DNA of 64,000 nt from Janthinobacterium lividum (GTDB taxonomy: Bacteria > Pseudomonadota > Gammaproteobacteria > Burkholderiales > Burkholderiaceae_D), in assembly GCF_011601275.1 (NCBI RefSeq), contig NZ_JAAOLY010000003.1, positions 310,001 to 374,000 on the forward strand. Reading direction: 5' to 3'. Under the pieces are notes generated by a model. The model searched no databases. It was given only the letters and a program-made list of their open reading frames with translations, and was not told the origin of the DNA. Positions 17,098 through 26,611 of the stretch are shown in pieces; the first letter of the stretch is position 1, and each line of letters opens with the position of its first letter. The translations under genes and the position numbers were made by a program.

Positions 17098-17119
17098 AAG
17101 TTTGCAATATAGCAAACTT
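17098..17119 (-). promoter_or_regulatory. 22-bp inverted repeat upstream of the DUF692 operon
   Basis: AAGTTTGC-AATATA-GCAAACTT: perfect 8-bp arms around a 6-nt AT spacer, 38 nt before the operon's first ATG. On the operon strand the centre reads TATATT, a possible -10 box, so this looks like an operator. No -35 box is obvious. Confidence 0.5.
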
Positions 17120-17169
17120 ATGCCATCGCGCGCGCACCGCCCGCCCGATAGCCCTAACCTGGGGCCGAT

Positions 17170-18036
17170 TCAGCTCAAGACGTTGAGCAAGCCATCGAGT
17201 CCCACGAAGTTCAGCGCCACGTCGGCTTGCGAGCGCACCACGGGCTTGGCGCGGAAGGCAACCGACAGGCCGGCGATGCCCATCATCTTCAAATCGTTGG
17301 CGCCGTCGCCCATGACGATGGCTTCGGACGGGGAAATGCCCAGTTCCGCGCACACGCGCTCCACCGTACGCTGCTTTTCCTCGGCGTCGACGATGCCGCC
17401 CAGGACTTTGCCCGTCAGTTTGCCGTCGACGATTTCCAGTGCGTTCGCATGCGTGTAGTCGAGGCCCAGGCGTTCCTTCAGGCGCTCGGTGAAGAAGGTA
17501 AAGCCGCCCGACACCAGCAGAGTTTTCAGGCCGGTCTTTTGCACGGCCGCCAGCATGGCTTCCGCGCCCGGCGACAGTTTCAAACGCTCGTCGTAGACGC
17601 GTTGCAGGGCCGATGCATCGAGGCCTTCGAGCAGGGCCACGCGCTGTTTCAGGCTGGCGGCAAAATCGAGTTCGCCGCGCATGGCCGCTTCCGTGATGGC
17701 TGCCACCTGCGGTTTCAGGCCCTGCATGTCGGCGATTTCATCGATGCACTCGATGGTGATCAGGGTCGAATCCATGTCCATCGCCACGAGCTTGAACTCG
17801 CTGAGTTCGCGCTGTCCCATCATATAGGTGGCGTCCAGCTGCGCCGCCTGGGCCGCCACTTCGATGGTGGGGCGCAGCGCGGGCGAGTAGGCGATCTGCT
17901 CGCAGCGCACGGCGTTCGGACCGAGGCGCGTGACGGACGTCGGCGCGGCCAGCGCGGCGATGCGTTCGAGACGGGCGCTATCGCCGTCCAGGCCCTGCAG
18001 GATCAGATTCATGGTGATGGTCTTGGTATTGGTCAT
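17170..18036 (-). CDS. serB: phosphoserine phosphatase SerB
   Basis: A 288-residue HAD-superfamily enzyme completing serine biosynthesis (phosphoserine to serine). A short ACT-like N-terminal region precedes the HAD core: motif I VAMDMDSTLI, motif II LLVSGGFTFF, and VMGDGANDLKMMGIAGLSVAFRAKP for motif IV. The ATG at 18036 is preferred since AGGA precedes it; an ATG at 18051 would add five residues. It lies just downstream of mfd on the same strand (31-nt gap), so they may be cotranscribed. Confidence 0.96.
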   Translation of the reverse strand: MTNTKTITMNLILQGLDGDSARLERIAALAAPTSVTRLGPNAVRCEQIAYSPALRPTIEVAAQAAQLDATYMMGQRELSEFKLVAMDMDSTLITIECIDEIADMQGLKPQVAAITEAAMRGELDFAASLKQRVALLEGLDASALQRVYDERLKLSPGAEAMLAAVQKTGLKTLLVSGGFTFFTERLKERLGLDYTHANALEIVDGKLTGKVLGGIVDAEEKQRTVERVCAELGISPSEAIVMGDGANDLKMMGIAGLSVAFRAKPVVRSQADVALNFVGLDGLLNVLS

Positions 18037-18067
18037 GGGGCAGTCCTGCATTAATTATCGAAATGGT

Positions 18068-21000
18068 CTACACCGTCAATTGCTTGATGGTGGTCTTGAT
18101 CTGCGTCACGCGCGCGGCCAGGTCCGGCATGGCGGCCGTAATTTTCAGCTTGTCCTGGCCATGCAGCTTGATATGGCGGTTTTTCTGGATCAGGTCGATG
18201 ATGCGCATCGGGTCGATGGGCGGCTTGGCCATGAATTGCAGGGTGGCTGCCTCGCCATGCACATCGATCTTGACGATGCCCACGGTTTTCGCGGCGATGC
18301 GCAGGCGGTGCGTCTCGACCAGGGCCTTGACGGCGTCGGGCAGCTTGCCGAAGCGGTCGATCAGCTCTTCCTGGATATCGTCGATCTTCTCTTGCGTGGC
18401 GCAGTTGGCCAGGCGCTTGTAGATCGACAGGCGTTCGTGCACGTCGCCGCAGAAATCGGCCGGCAGCAGGGCAGGCACGTGCAGGTTGATCTCGGTCGTC
18501 GACGCCAGCGGCGCGGCCAGGTCCGGCTCCTTGCCCGCCTTCAGCGAGCGCACGGCTTCGTTGAGCATGTCCGAATACAGCTGGAAGCCGATCTCCGTCA
18601 TTTCGCCCGACTGGCTCTCGCCCAGCACCTCGCCGGCGCCGCGGATTTCCAGGTCGTGCATGGCCAGGTAAAAGCCGCTGCCCAGTTCTTCCATCTGCTG
18701 GATGGCGTCCAGGCGGCGCTGCGCCAGCTTGGTGAGACCCTGCACGTCGTGCACCAGCAGGTAGGCGTAGGCCTGGTGATGCGAGCGTCCCACCCGGCCG
18801 CGCAGCTGGTGCAGCTGCGCCAGGCCGAACTTGTCGGCGCGGTGCATGATGATGGTGTTCGCCGTCGGCACGTCGATGCCGGTTTCAATGATGGTCGTGC
18901 ACAGCAAAATATTGAAACGCTGGGCGACGAAGTCGCGCATGACCTTTTCCAGGTCGCGCTCGTGCATCTGGCCGTGCGCCACGGCGATGCGCGCCTCGGG
19001 CAGCAGTTCCGTCAGCATGGCCAGGCGGTTCTGGATGGTTTCCACTTCGTTGTGCAGGAAGTAGATCTGGCCGCCCCGTTTGAGCTCGCGCAGGCACGCT
19101 TCGCGGATGATGGCTTCGCCTTCGCTGCGGACAAAAGTCTTGATGGCCAGGCGCTTTTGCGGCGCCGTGGCGATGATGGAAAAGTCGCGCAAGCCTTCCA
19201 GCGCCATGCCCAGGGTACGCGGGATCGGCGTGGCCGTCAGGGTCAGCACGTCCACTTCCGCGCGCAGCGCTTTCAGCGCTTCCTTCTGGCGCACGCCGAA
19301 CCTGTGTTCCTCGTCGATGATGACGAGGCCCAGGCGGGTAAACTTCACGTCGTCGGACAGCAGCTTGTGCGTGCCGATGACGATGTCGATGGTGCCGTCT
19401 GCCATCCCCTTGAACGCCTGCGTGATCTCCTTGCCGCTGCGGAAGCGCGACAGTTCCGCGATGCGCACGGGCCAGTCGGCGAAACGGTCGGCGAAGGTCT
19501 GCGCATGCTGCTCGGCCAGCAGGGTGGTGGGCGCCAGGATGGCTACCTGCTTGCCGCCCATCACGGCGATGAAGGCTGCGCGCAGCGCCACTTCCGTCTT
19601 GCCGAAGCCGACGTCTCCACAGACGAGGCGGTCCATCGGTTTGCCGGAAGTCATGTCCTTGATGACGTTGTGGATGGCTTCGGCCTGGTCCGGCGTCTCG
19701 TCGAAGCCGAAGCTGTCGGCGAAGCGCTGGTAGTCGTGCGACGAGAATTCAAACGAGTGGCCCTGGCGCAGCGCGCGGCGCGCATACAGGTTGAGCAGCT
19801 CGGCGGCCGTGTCGCGCACCTGTTCGGCGGCGCGCTTCTTGGCTTTCTCCCACTGGCCCGAACCGAGCGAGTGCAGCGGCGCGTCTTCCGGCGAGGCGCC
19901 CGAATAGCGGGAAATGACGTGCAGCTGCGACACGGGCACGTACAGCTTGGTGTCCTTCGCGTATTCCAGGTGCAAAAATTCCGTCTCGCCTTCGCCCAGG
20001 TCCATGCTGGTCAGGCCCATGTAGCGCCCGATGCCATGATTGATGTGCACGACGGGGTCGCCGATTTTCAGCTCCGACAGGTCGCGCACCATCGACTCGA
20101 CCTGCGTCACGCCTTCCTGTTTCTTGGTGCCGACCCGGCGGCCGGAACCGGCATACAGCTCCGTCTCGGTGATGAAGGATAGATTTCCTTCCGGCGTAAA
20201 CAGCTCGAAGCCCGCATGCAGCGGCGCCACGCCCAGCATCAGCTTGGCGTCGGATTGCAAAAAGCCGTCGCTGCCTTCCACCGGCGTCAGGTGCAGATCG
20301 TATTCGCTGAAGTACTGCTGCAAGGTTTCGCGGCGGCCGTTCGATTCGGCGCAGATCATCACGCGGCGCCCCGATTGCAGCAAATAGCTGCGCAGGTTGG
20401 CCAGCGGATCGTCGGCGCGGCGGTTGACGGCGATGTTCGGCACGGGGGCCGACAGTTCGGACGCCAGCGCATCGTTCGACTTCGCAATGGCCAGGCGCGC
20501 ATACGGCTTGGCCAGGCCGAAGAACTGCTCGTCGGACAGGAACAGCGATTCGGGCGGCAGGATGGGACGTTCGCGGTCCGCTTTTAAAAAGCGGTAGCGC
20601 GACTGGGTATCGGTCCAGAAGCGGCCGATGGCAGAGTCGATCTCGCCCACCAGGGCCAGCGAAGCGTCGGGCGGCAGGTAGTCGAACAGGGTGGCCGTCT
20701 GTTCGAAGAACAGGGGCAGGTAGTATTCGATGCCGGCCGAGGCGATGCCGCTGCTGATGTCCTTGTAGACGACCGAGCGCGATGGATCGCCCTCGAACTG
20801 CTCGCGCCAGCGGTTGCGGAAGGTGGTGCGCGCCGCTTCGTCCATGGGAAATTCGCGGCCCGGCAGCAGCCGTACTTCATGCACGGGATACAGCGAGCGC
20901 TGGGTGTCGGCGTCGAAGGTGCGGATGGTTTCGATGGTGTCGCCGAACAGGTCCAGACGGTAGGGCAGGGCCGAACCCATGGGGAACAAGTCGAGCAGGC

Positions 21001-21511
21001 CGCCGCGCACCGAGTATTCGCCGGGCGACATCACTTGCGAAACATGGCTGTAGCCGGCCAGGGTCAGCTGCGACTTCAGGCGCGCCTCGTCGAGCTTTTC
21101 ACCCTTCTTGAAGAAGAAGGTGTAGGCGGCCAGGAAGGACGGCGGCGCCAGGCGCACGAGCGCCGTGGTGGCCGGCACGATCAGCACGTCGCACTGGCGC
21201 GTCTGGATTTCATGCAGGGTGGCCAGACGCTCGGAGACCAGGTCCTGATGCGGCGAAAATGCGTCGTAGGGCAGGGTTTCCCAGTCCGGCAGCAGGTGGC
21301 AGCGCAGTTCCTTGCCGCCAAACCAAGGGATTTCATCGAGCAGGCGCTGGCCGTCGCTGGCCTGCGCCACCACCACGGCCAGCATCTGGCCCCGCGCTTT
21401 CAAGGCCAAAGCGGCCAGCGCCAGGGCATAGGCGTCGGATGAACCATACAGGGCGGGCAGCGCATAGCGGTTGCCGGGCTTTGGGAGGGCTTTTGTTAAG
21501 TCTAAGGACAT
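18068..21511 (-). CDS. mfd: transcription-repair coupling factor Mfd
   Basis: A 1147-residue SF2 translocase that removes stalled RNA polymerase and recruits UvrA. Domains in order: UvrB-homology N-terminal region (about 1-350), RNA-polymerase-interacting CarD-like domain near 490-560 (GDPVVHINHGIGRYMGL), helicase core with Walker A CGDVGFGKTEVALRAAF and the DEEH box (IIDEEHRFGVRQKE), QLRGRVGRSHHQAYAYLL motif VI, and C-terminal TRCF domain. Length is normal. ATG at 21511. Confidence 0.97.
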   Translation of the reverse strand: MSLDLTKALPKPGNRYALPALYGSSDAYALALAALALKARGQMLAVVVAQASDGQRLLDEIPWFGGKELRCHLLPDWETLPYDAFSPHQDLVSERLATLHEIQTRQCDVLIVPATTALVRLAPPSFLAAYTFFFKKGEKLDEARLKSQLTLAGYSHVSQVMSPGEYSVRGGLLDLFPMGSALPYRLDLFGDTIETIRTFDADTQRSLYPVHEVRLLPGREFPMDEAARTTFRNRWREQFEGDPSRSVVYKDISSGIASAGIEYYLPLFFEQTATLFDYLPPDASLALVGEIDSAIGRFWTDTQSRYRFLKADRERPILPPESLFLSDEQFFGLAKPYARLAIAKSNDALASELSAPVPNIAVNRRADDPLANLRSYLLQSGRRVMICAESNGRRETLQQYFSEYDLHLTPVEGSDGFLQSDAKLMLGVAPLHAGFELFTPEGNLSFITETELYAGSGRRVGTKKQEGVTQVESMVRDLSELKIGDPVVHINHGIGRYMGLTSMDLGEGETEFLHLEYAKDTKLYVPVSQLHVISRYSGASPEDAPLHSLGSGQWEKAKKRAAEQVRDTAAELLNLYARRALRQGHSFEFSSHDYQRFADSFGFDETPDQAEAIHNVIKDMTSGKPMDRLVCGDVGFGKTEVALRAAFIAVMGGKQVAILAPTTLLAEQHAQTFADRFADWPVRIAELSRFRSGKEITQAFKGMADGTIDIVIGTHKLLSDDVKFTRLGLVIIDEEHRFGVRQKEALKALRAEVDVLTLTATPIPRTLGMALEGLRDFSIIATAPQKRLAIKTFVRSEGEAIIREACLRELKRGGQIYFLHNEVETIQNRLAMLTELLPEARIAVAHGQMHERDLEKVMRDFVAQRFNILLCTTIIETGIDVPTANTIIMHRADKFGLAQLHQLRGRVGRSHHQAYAYLLVHDVQGLTKLAQRRLDAIQQMEELGSGFYLAMHDLEIRGAGEVLGESQSGEMTEIGFQLYSDMLNEAVRSLKAGKEPDLAAPLASTTEINLHVPALLPADFCGDVHERLSIYKRLANCATQEKIDDIQEELIDRFGKLPDAVKALVETHRLRIAAKTVGIVKIDVHGEAATLQFMAKPPIDPMRIIDLIQKNRHIKLHGQDKLKITAAMPDLAARVTQIKTTIKQLTV

Positions 21512-21598
21512 GCAGGCGATGACACTAGTGGCAGAGGCAGTTGAATGGGACAGCTGTGGTGCGCGCAGCGCCGCCAGTGACGGCGCTGACAGGCAGGA

Positions 21599-22543
21599 TT
21601 ATAGACCATCGCCCGCGCGCATATTCGCGACACCGAAAGGAACATGCACCATCGGGATAGTGCCGCCCGCCGATTTGAGGTGGCTCAGCTGGTCGTCGAA
21701 GAAGATATGCGGCTTGAACACGGCCAGCACGCGCGACTTGTCCATGCCGCCGAGGAAAAACGTCTCGTCGGCCGCCACGCCCCAGCTTTTCAGGGTCGTC
21801 ACGACGCGCTCGTGCGAGGGCGCGTTGCGCGCCGTGATGATGGCGATGCGCAGGATCTTTTTATAACCGGGGTCGCGCCGCTGGGCCCTTTCTTCCAGGC
21901 GCTGCATGGTGGCCAGCTTCTGGAACAGGCCGGCCAGCGGGCCGGGGCGGTGCGGCGTGCCCACGTTCAGGGTTTCATGGGCGTGGAATTCATCGACGTC
22001 GTTGTTGCGCTTGAAAACGGTTTCCGCTTCGTCATCGGCGATCACGCCGTCGAAATCGAAGGCCACGCGCAGTTCCTCGTCGTTTTCGTCGTCTTCCGTG
22101 CGCGACGGCAGCACCAGGCCGGCCGGATAGTCGCAGGCCAGCGCGCTGCGCACGTCGTCTTCATTCGCGCTGAGGAACAGCGAGGCGTTGAAGGCGGGCA
22201 GATAGGGATAGGGCGACTTGCCCGTCATGAAGGCGGCGCGCGAGATATCCAGGCCATAGTGGGCAATCGAATGCATGACGCGCAAGCCCGTTTCCGGCGA
22301 ATTGCGCGAAAACAGCACCACTTCCACGGGCGACTGGCGCGGATAGTGCTTGTTGATGTTCAGGAAACGGCGGATGAAGGGGAAGGCCACGCCGCGCGGC
22401 AAGACCGTGTCGATATGCGTTTCCTGGTACTTGCGGTATTCCTCGGGACCGTTGTCGAGATAGACCTGGTGCGATTCGGCCAGGTCGAACAGGGCGCTGG
22501 AAGCGACCCCGATCACCAGTTTGTGTTCGATAGGATAAGCCAT
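21599..22543 (-). CDS. cytosolic 5'-nucleotidase family protein
   Basis: A 314-residue protein of the 5'-nucleotidase family (PF06189). Hallmarks are the N-terminal KLVIGVASSALFDL, VEVVLFSRNSPETGLRV, the HAD-like acidic motif VAFDFDGVIADDEAE, ITARNAPSHERVV and FFLGGMDKSRVL. It likely dephosphorylates nucleoside 5'-monophosphates in the cytoplasm. It sits upstream of mfd on the same strand with an 87-nt gap. The ATG at 22543 opens directly into conserved sequence. Confidence 0.88.
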   Translation of the reverse strand: MAYPIEHKLVIGVASSALFDLAESHQVYLDNGPEEYRKYQETHIDTVLPRGVAFPFIRRFLNINKHYPRQSPVEVVLFSRNSPETGLRVMHSIAHYGLDISRAAFMTGKSPYPYLPAFNASLFLSANEDDVRSALACDYPAGLVLPSRTEDDENDEELRVAFDFDGVIADDEAETVFKRNNDVDEFHAHETLNVGTPHRPGPLAGLFQKLATMQRLEERAQRRDPGYKKILRIAIITARNAPSHERVVTTLKSWGVAADETFFLGGMDKSRVLAVFKPHIFFDDQLSHLKSAGGTIPMVHVPFGVANMRAGDGL

Positions 22544-22883
22544 GGTCTGCCTGTTGTTTGCTTGTTGCGCATCTTATACGACTATCAACTGCGTAGCCAA
22601 TAGTGAGGCATGGGGATTTTTTGCACCAAAGCGGGGCGTTCTGTCAATTTTTTTGACCGCTGTGCAATGCGCGCCACAGTAAAGAAATAAATATTGTTTT
22701 GTATCAAGTATTTGACAGCCAGCGCGCCTGTTTTCCACTATGCTTCCACTTATAAAATCTCGCCAATTGTAACGAAGCGTACGCCCTATCCCCGCCACCT
22801 TTATACAAGTGTCAGCTGTTTTACTCGAACATGCCAGCCCCAACTTCGCCAGCAGTCTTCGTGACTTTATAAAGGACCTCGCC
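22544..22883. other. 340-bp AT-rich divergent intergenic region
   Basis: Separates the 5'-nucleotidase gene from the first chemoreceptor gene. It is clearly more AT-rich than the flanking genes. A TTGACA lies at 22712-22717 (plus) but the nearest -10-like hexamer (TATGCT, 22739) is 21 nt away. I see no flagellar sigma-28 type promoter and no small gene. AAAGGA at 22871-22876 is the ribosome site of the receptor gene. Confidence 0.5.
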
Positions 22884-24659
22884 ATGTTTAAGAATTTACT
22901 GATCAAATGGAAGTTGGCGACGCTTGTCGCCGTGATGATGGTGGCCTTGCTGGTGGTGGGCATCAGCGGCTACACGGGCATCGCCACCGTGGGCAACGCC
23001 GTCAATGAAATCGGCGTGGTGCGTCTGCCGCCGATCCAGGGCTTGATGATGATCAACGAAGGCCAGACGGCCGTTGCCGCCGCCACCCTGACGGCCGCCA
23101 TGTATGAAAACAATTACCAGGCACAGGACAAGTTCGCGGAAGCGCTGCAGCTGCGCACCAAGGCCTGGAATAATATCGAGGCGGGCCGCAAGCTGTACGA
23201 ACCGCTGCCGCAAACCGCCGAAGAAGCCGTGCTGTGGAAGCGCTTCCAGGGCGAGTGGACTGCATGGAAGGCGGACGACGACAAGGTGCGCGCCATCTTG
23301 CGCCAGCTGGCCGACAACCGCGACGAGCCGCGGCAGAAAGAGTTGTTCGCGGCGTTCTACAAGCAGTACCAGGACTCGCGCAGCCTGTTCGGCAAGGCCG
23401 AAGGCACGCTCAACGAGATCATCAAGCTCAATAACGGCGTTGCCGATGCCAGCGTCAAGGACGGCAGCGCGGCCGTGATCCGCGCGGAAAGCCTGATGGT
23501 CATTCTTGGCTTGCTGGCCTCCGCGCTGGGCATCGGCTGCGCCGCCTATATCACGCGCGCCATCACGCAGCCGATCAATTCGGCCGTGAAAGTGGCGCAA
23601 ACGGTGGCTTCGGGCGACCTGACGAGCCACATCGAGGTACACACGACGGAAGAAACGGGCCAGCTGCTGCAGGCGCTCAAGGACATGAATTCCAGCCTGG
23701 TCAGCATCGTCGGCCAGGTGCGCAGCGGCACGGAGACCATCGCCACGGCGTCGTCGGAAATTGCCAGCGGCAACCTGGACCTGTCCTCGCGCACGGAAGA
23801 GCAAGCCAGTTCGCTGGAAGAGACGGCGTCGTCGATGGAAGAGCTGACGTCGACTGTGCGGCAGAATGCCGACAACGCCCAGCAGGCGAACCAGCTGGCG
23901 CTGAGCGCCTCGGGCGTGGCGGTCAAGGGCGGCGCCGTGGTGGGCAAGGTGGTCGAGACCATGGACGCCATCAACGACTCGTCGCGCAAGATCGTCGACA
24001 TCATTTCCGTCATCGACGGCATCGCCTTCCAGACGAATATCCTGGCCTTGAATGCGGCCGTGGAAGCGGCGCGCGCGGGCGAGCAGGGACGCGGCTTTGC
24101 CGTCGTGGCCACGGAAGTGCGCAATCTGGCGCAACGCTCGGCCGCCGCAGCGAAGGAAATCAAGACCCTGATCGGCGACTCCGTCGTGGCAGTGGATGCG
24201 GGCAGCAAGCTGGTGGCCGAGGCGGGCAGCACGATGGCCGAAATCGTCTCGAGCGTGCAGCGCGTGACGGACATCATGGCGGAAATCAGCCTGGCCACGC
24301 AGGAACAAAGCTCGGGCATCGACCAGATCAACCAGGCCATCGGCCAGATGGACCAGGTGACGCAGCAAAACGCGGCCCTGGTGGAAGAGGCGGCCGCCGC
24401 GGCCGAATCGCTGCAGGAGCAATCGGGCCAGCTGGCCCAGGTGGTCAGCGTCTTCAAGCTCGATGGCGCCCAGGCGCCTGCCGCGCGGGCAAACGCGAAC
24501 GCAAAGCCGGCCGCGCCGCGCGCCGTGGCGGTCAGCGCGGCGCTGAAGCGTCCCGCATCGCGGCCTGCGCCGCGTCCAGCCGCGGGCCGCCCGGCCTTGC
24601 ACGCCGTGCCGTCGCAGCGCCAGAGCGCGCCGCGCGACGACGAGTGGGAAGTGTTCTGA
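22884..24659 (+). CDS. methyl-accepting chemotaxis protein with CheR/CheB tether
   Basis: A 591-residue transmembrane chemoreceptor. TM1 spans about 10-30, a periplasmic four-helix-bundle domain about 35-190, TM2 about 195-218, then HAMP, and a cytoplasmic signalling domain with the conserved hairpin ([41 protein letters not shown]). A Pro/Ala-rich linker leads to the C-terminal residues DEWEVF, matching the aromatic pentapeptide tether for CheR/CheB. The ATG at 22884 has AAAGGA 7 nt upstream. The ligand cannot be deduced. It is followed by a terminator. Confidence 0.93.
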   Translation: MFKNLLIKWKLATLVAVMMVALLVVGISGYTGIATVGNAVNEIGVVRLPPIQGLMMINEGQTAVAAATLTAAMYENNYQAQDKFAEALQLRTKAWNNIEAGRKLYEPLPQTAEEAVLWKRFQGEWTAWKADDDKVRAILRQLADNRDEPRQKELFAAFYKQYQDSRSLFGKAEGTLNEIIKLNNGVADASVKDGSAAVIRAESLMVILGLLASALGIGCAAYITRAITQPINSAVKVAQTVASGDLTSHIEVHTTEETGQLLQALKDMNSSLVSIVGQVRSGTETIATASSEIASGNLDLSSRTEEQASSLEETASSMEELTSTVRQNADNAQQANQLALSASGVAVKGGAVVGKVVETMDAINDSSRKIVDIISVIDGIAFQTNILALNAAVEAARAGEQGRGFAVVATEVRNLAQRSAAAAKEIKTLIGDSVVAVDAGSKLVAEAGSTMAEIVSSVQRVTDIMAEISLATQEQSSGIDQINQAIGQMDQVTQQNAALVEEAAAAAESLQEQSGQLAQVVSVFKLDGAQAPAARANANAKPAAPRAVAVSAALKRPASRPAPRPAAGRPALHAVPSQRQSAPRDDEWEVF

Positions 24660-24689
24660 TCGATTGACGGCGCCAGCATGCGCTACCGG

Positions 24690-24714
24690 ACGGCCGCCTT
24701 GCGCGGCCGTTTTT
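24690..24714 (+). terminator. intrinsic terminator after the first chemoreceptor gene
   Basis: ACGGCCGC-CTTGC-GCGGCCGT hairpin followed by TTTT. The 24660-25015 gap also holds a perfect 12-bp tandem repeat (24731-24754) and an AT-rich hairpin AAACAGC/GCTGTTT near 24770-24796. Confidence 0.85.
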
Positions 24715-24838
24715 GCATGCGTACGGAGGGTCGCACTGCGGTTCGCACTGCGGTTACTACTTACTAAAAAAACAGCGTTATAAAAATAGCTGTTTTGCCA
24801 TCTAAGCAAATCTTTTCAAAACTTAACGCGACATTGCC

Positions 24839-24854
24839 TGTGAGATAACTCACA
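24839..24854 (+). promoter_or_regulatory. CRP-like site upstream of the second chemoreceptor gene
   Basis: TGTGA-GATAAC-TCACA is an exact match to the core CRP/Vfr consensus TGTGA-N6-TCACA, and the inner bases also pair (TGTGAG/CTCACA). It is 162 nt before the ATG of the second receptor gene in a gene-free stretch. Binding is inferred only. Confidence 0.5.
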
Positions 24855-25015
24855 CTGCCTGACGTACCACCCTTGTTCCCGCCTCGGCCACATCCCGGCT
24901 GACCCTTCCGCCTGCTGCGTCCAGCCATTCATGGCAGGCGGCAGCCATTGCCGTCAGCCTTGCATGCGAGCCCGGCGTGATGACCGATGCACCACACTGA
25001 AGGATGCGAATAAAG

Positions 25016-26611
25016 ATGGCAAATATGAAAATCGGCACGCGCCTGCGCTGCGCCTTTGCATTGTTGACCTTGCTGCTGCTGGCGACTGCCGTGCTGGGCA
25101 TGCTGCGTCTGTCCAGCCTGGAGCTGCGCATGCGCGACGTGATCAATGACAAATATCCGAAAACCGTGCTGGCCAACGACATCATCAAGAATGTCAATAT
25201 CATCGCGCGCTCCTCGCGCAACCTGCTGCTGATGACGGAGCCGCAGCAGCTGGCGCAGGAACGCGCCACTATCGCCAGGGCGGGCGGCGCAACGGAAAAG
25301 GGGCTGGCGCAGCTGGAACAGGTGGTAACGTCGCCGCAGGGCCGCCAGCTGATGGCGGCCGTGACGCAGGCGCGCGCCGCGTTCAACGGCGGGCGCGACA
25401 AGGTACTGGCCTTGCTGGAAGAGGGCGCGCGCGATGAAGCGACCAGCTTGCTGCTCGGTACGGTGCGCGGCGACCAGCTGCGTTACATGGCGGCGCTGGA
25501 AAGCCTGATCGCGCACCAGCATGGGCTGATGGAGGAGGCGGGCGCCCAGGTGCGCGCGGAACACGCCACGGCGCGCAACATGATGCTGGCGCTGAGCGCG
25601 CTGGCCGTGCTCTTTTCGCTCGTCACGGCCTGGCTGGTCACGCGCAGCATCGTCGATCCGCTGCGCCATGCCCTGGCAGTGGCGCAGACCGTGGCTGCCG
25701 GCGACCTGACGTCGACCTTCGGCCGTCACGGCGGCGATGAAACGGGCAAGCTGCTCGACGCGATGTGCATCATGAACGGCAACCTGCTCGACATCGTGCA
25801 GCAGGTGCGCAGCGGCACCGACACCATCGCCACGGCCTCGTCGCAAATCGCGGCCGGCAATGTCGACCTGTCCTCGCGCACCGAGGAGCAGGCCAGCTCG
25901 CTCGAACAGACTGCGTCGGCCATGGAGGAACTGAGCTCCACCGTGCAGCAGAACGCGGACAATGCCCGCCATGCCAGCGTGCTGGCCGTCGAGGCGGCGA
26001 ACATCGCCGGCGCCGGCGGGCAAGCCGTGGGCCAGGTGATCCATACGATGGACGCCATCAGCGCGTCGTCGGCGCAGATGGCCGACATCATCGGCGTGAT
26101 CGACATGCTGGCCTTCCAGACGAATATCCTGGCCCTGAATGCGGCCGTGGAAGCGGCGCGCGCGGGCGAGCAGGGGCGGGGCTTTGCCGTCGTGGCAACG
26201 GAAGTGCGCAATCTGGCGCAGCGCAGCGCGGCGGCGGCGCGCGATATCCGCGCCCTGATCGCCACCTCCACGCAGCAGGTGGACGCAGGCGCGGCGCTGG
26301 TTGCACAGGCCGGCGCCACGATGCGGGACGTGGTGGCGGCCGTGGGACGCGTGAGCCAGATGGTGGCCGACATCACGGCGGCCAGCGCCGAGCAAAGCAC
26401 GGGCATCGGCCAGGTCAGCCAGGCGGTCGTGCAGATGGACGAAGTGACGCAGCAGAACGCCGCCTTGGTGGAAGAGGCGGCGGCCGCTTCGCAATCGCTG
26501 GAAGGCGAGGCGGCCAGGCTGCTGCAGGTGGTCAGCGTGTTTCGCCTGCGCCAGGGGCCGGCGGTTCTGGCGGGCCGCACTGCGCCGGCCGTACCGCGCC
26601 TGCTGGCCTAG
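25016..26611 (+). CDS. methyl-accepting chemotaxis protein
   Basis: A 531-residue chemoreceptor with TM1 about 10-30, periplasmic four-helix-bundle (conserved [16 protein letters not shown] near the membrane), TM2 about 185-207, HAMP and a signalling domain nearly identical in its hairpin to the preceding receptor ([20 protein letters not shown]). Unlike that receptor it ends shortly after the signalling domain (VPRLLA) without an aromatic tether. The ATG at 25016 is one of three nearby starts (25004, 25016, 25025). The stop TAG overlaps the GTG of the EAL gene, so the two are co-translated. Confidence 0.92.
   Translation: MANMKIGTRLRCAFALLTLLLLATAVLGMLRLSSLELRMRDVINDKYPKTVLANDIIKNVNIIARSSRNLLLMTEPQQLAQERATIARAGGATEKGLAQLEQVVTSPQGRQLMAAVTQARAAFNGGRDKVLALLEEGARDEATSLLLGTVRGDQLRYMAALESLIAHQHGLMEEAGAQVRAEHATARNMMLALSALAVLFSLVTAWLVTRSIVDPLRHALAVAQTVAAGDLTSTFGRHGGDETGKLLDAMCIMNGNLLDIVQQVRSGTDTIATASSQIAAGNVDLSSRTEEQASSLEQTASAMEELSSTVQQNADNARHASVLAVEAANIAGAGGQAVGQVIHTMDAISASSAQMADIIGVIDMLAFQTNILALNAAVEAARAGEQGRGFAVVATEVRNLAQRSAAAARDIRALIATSTQQVDAGAALVAQAGATMRDVVAAVGRVSQMVADITAASAEQSTGIGQVSQAVVQMDEVTQQNAALVEEAAAASQSLEGEAARLLQVVSVFRLRQGPAVLAGRTAPAVPRLLA

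Noticed and set aside
17930-20182. 750-codon plus-strand open frame
   Set aside because: Antisense to mfd and serB with shadow-frame composition.
22544-22883. Flagellar sigma-28 promoter for the chemoreceptor gene
   Set aside because: No GCCGATAA-like -10 element is found at a proper distance from a TAAA -35 element.
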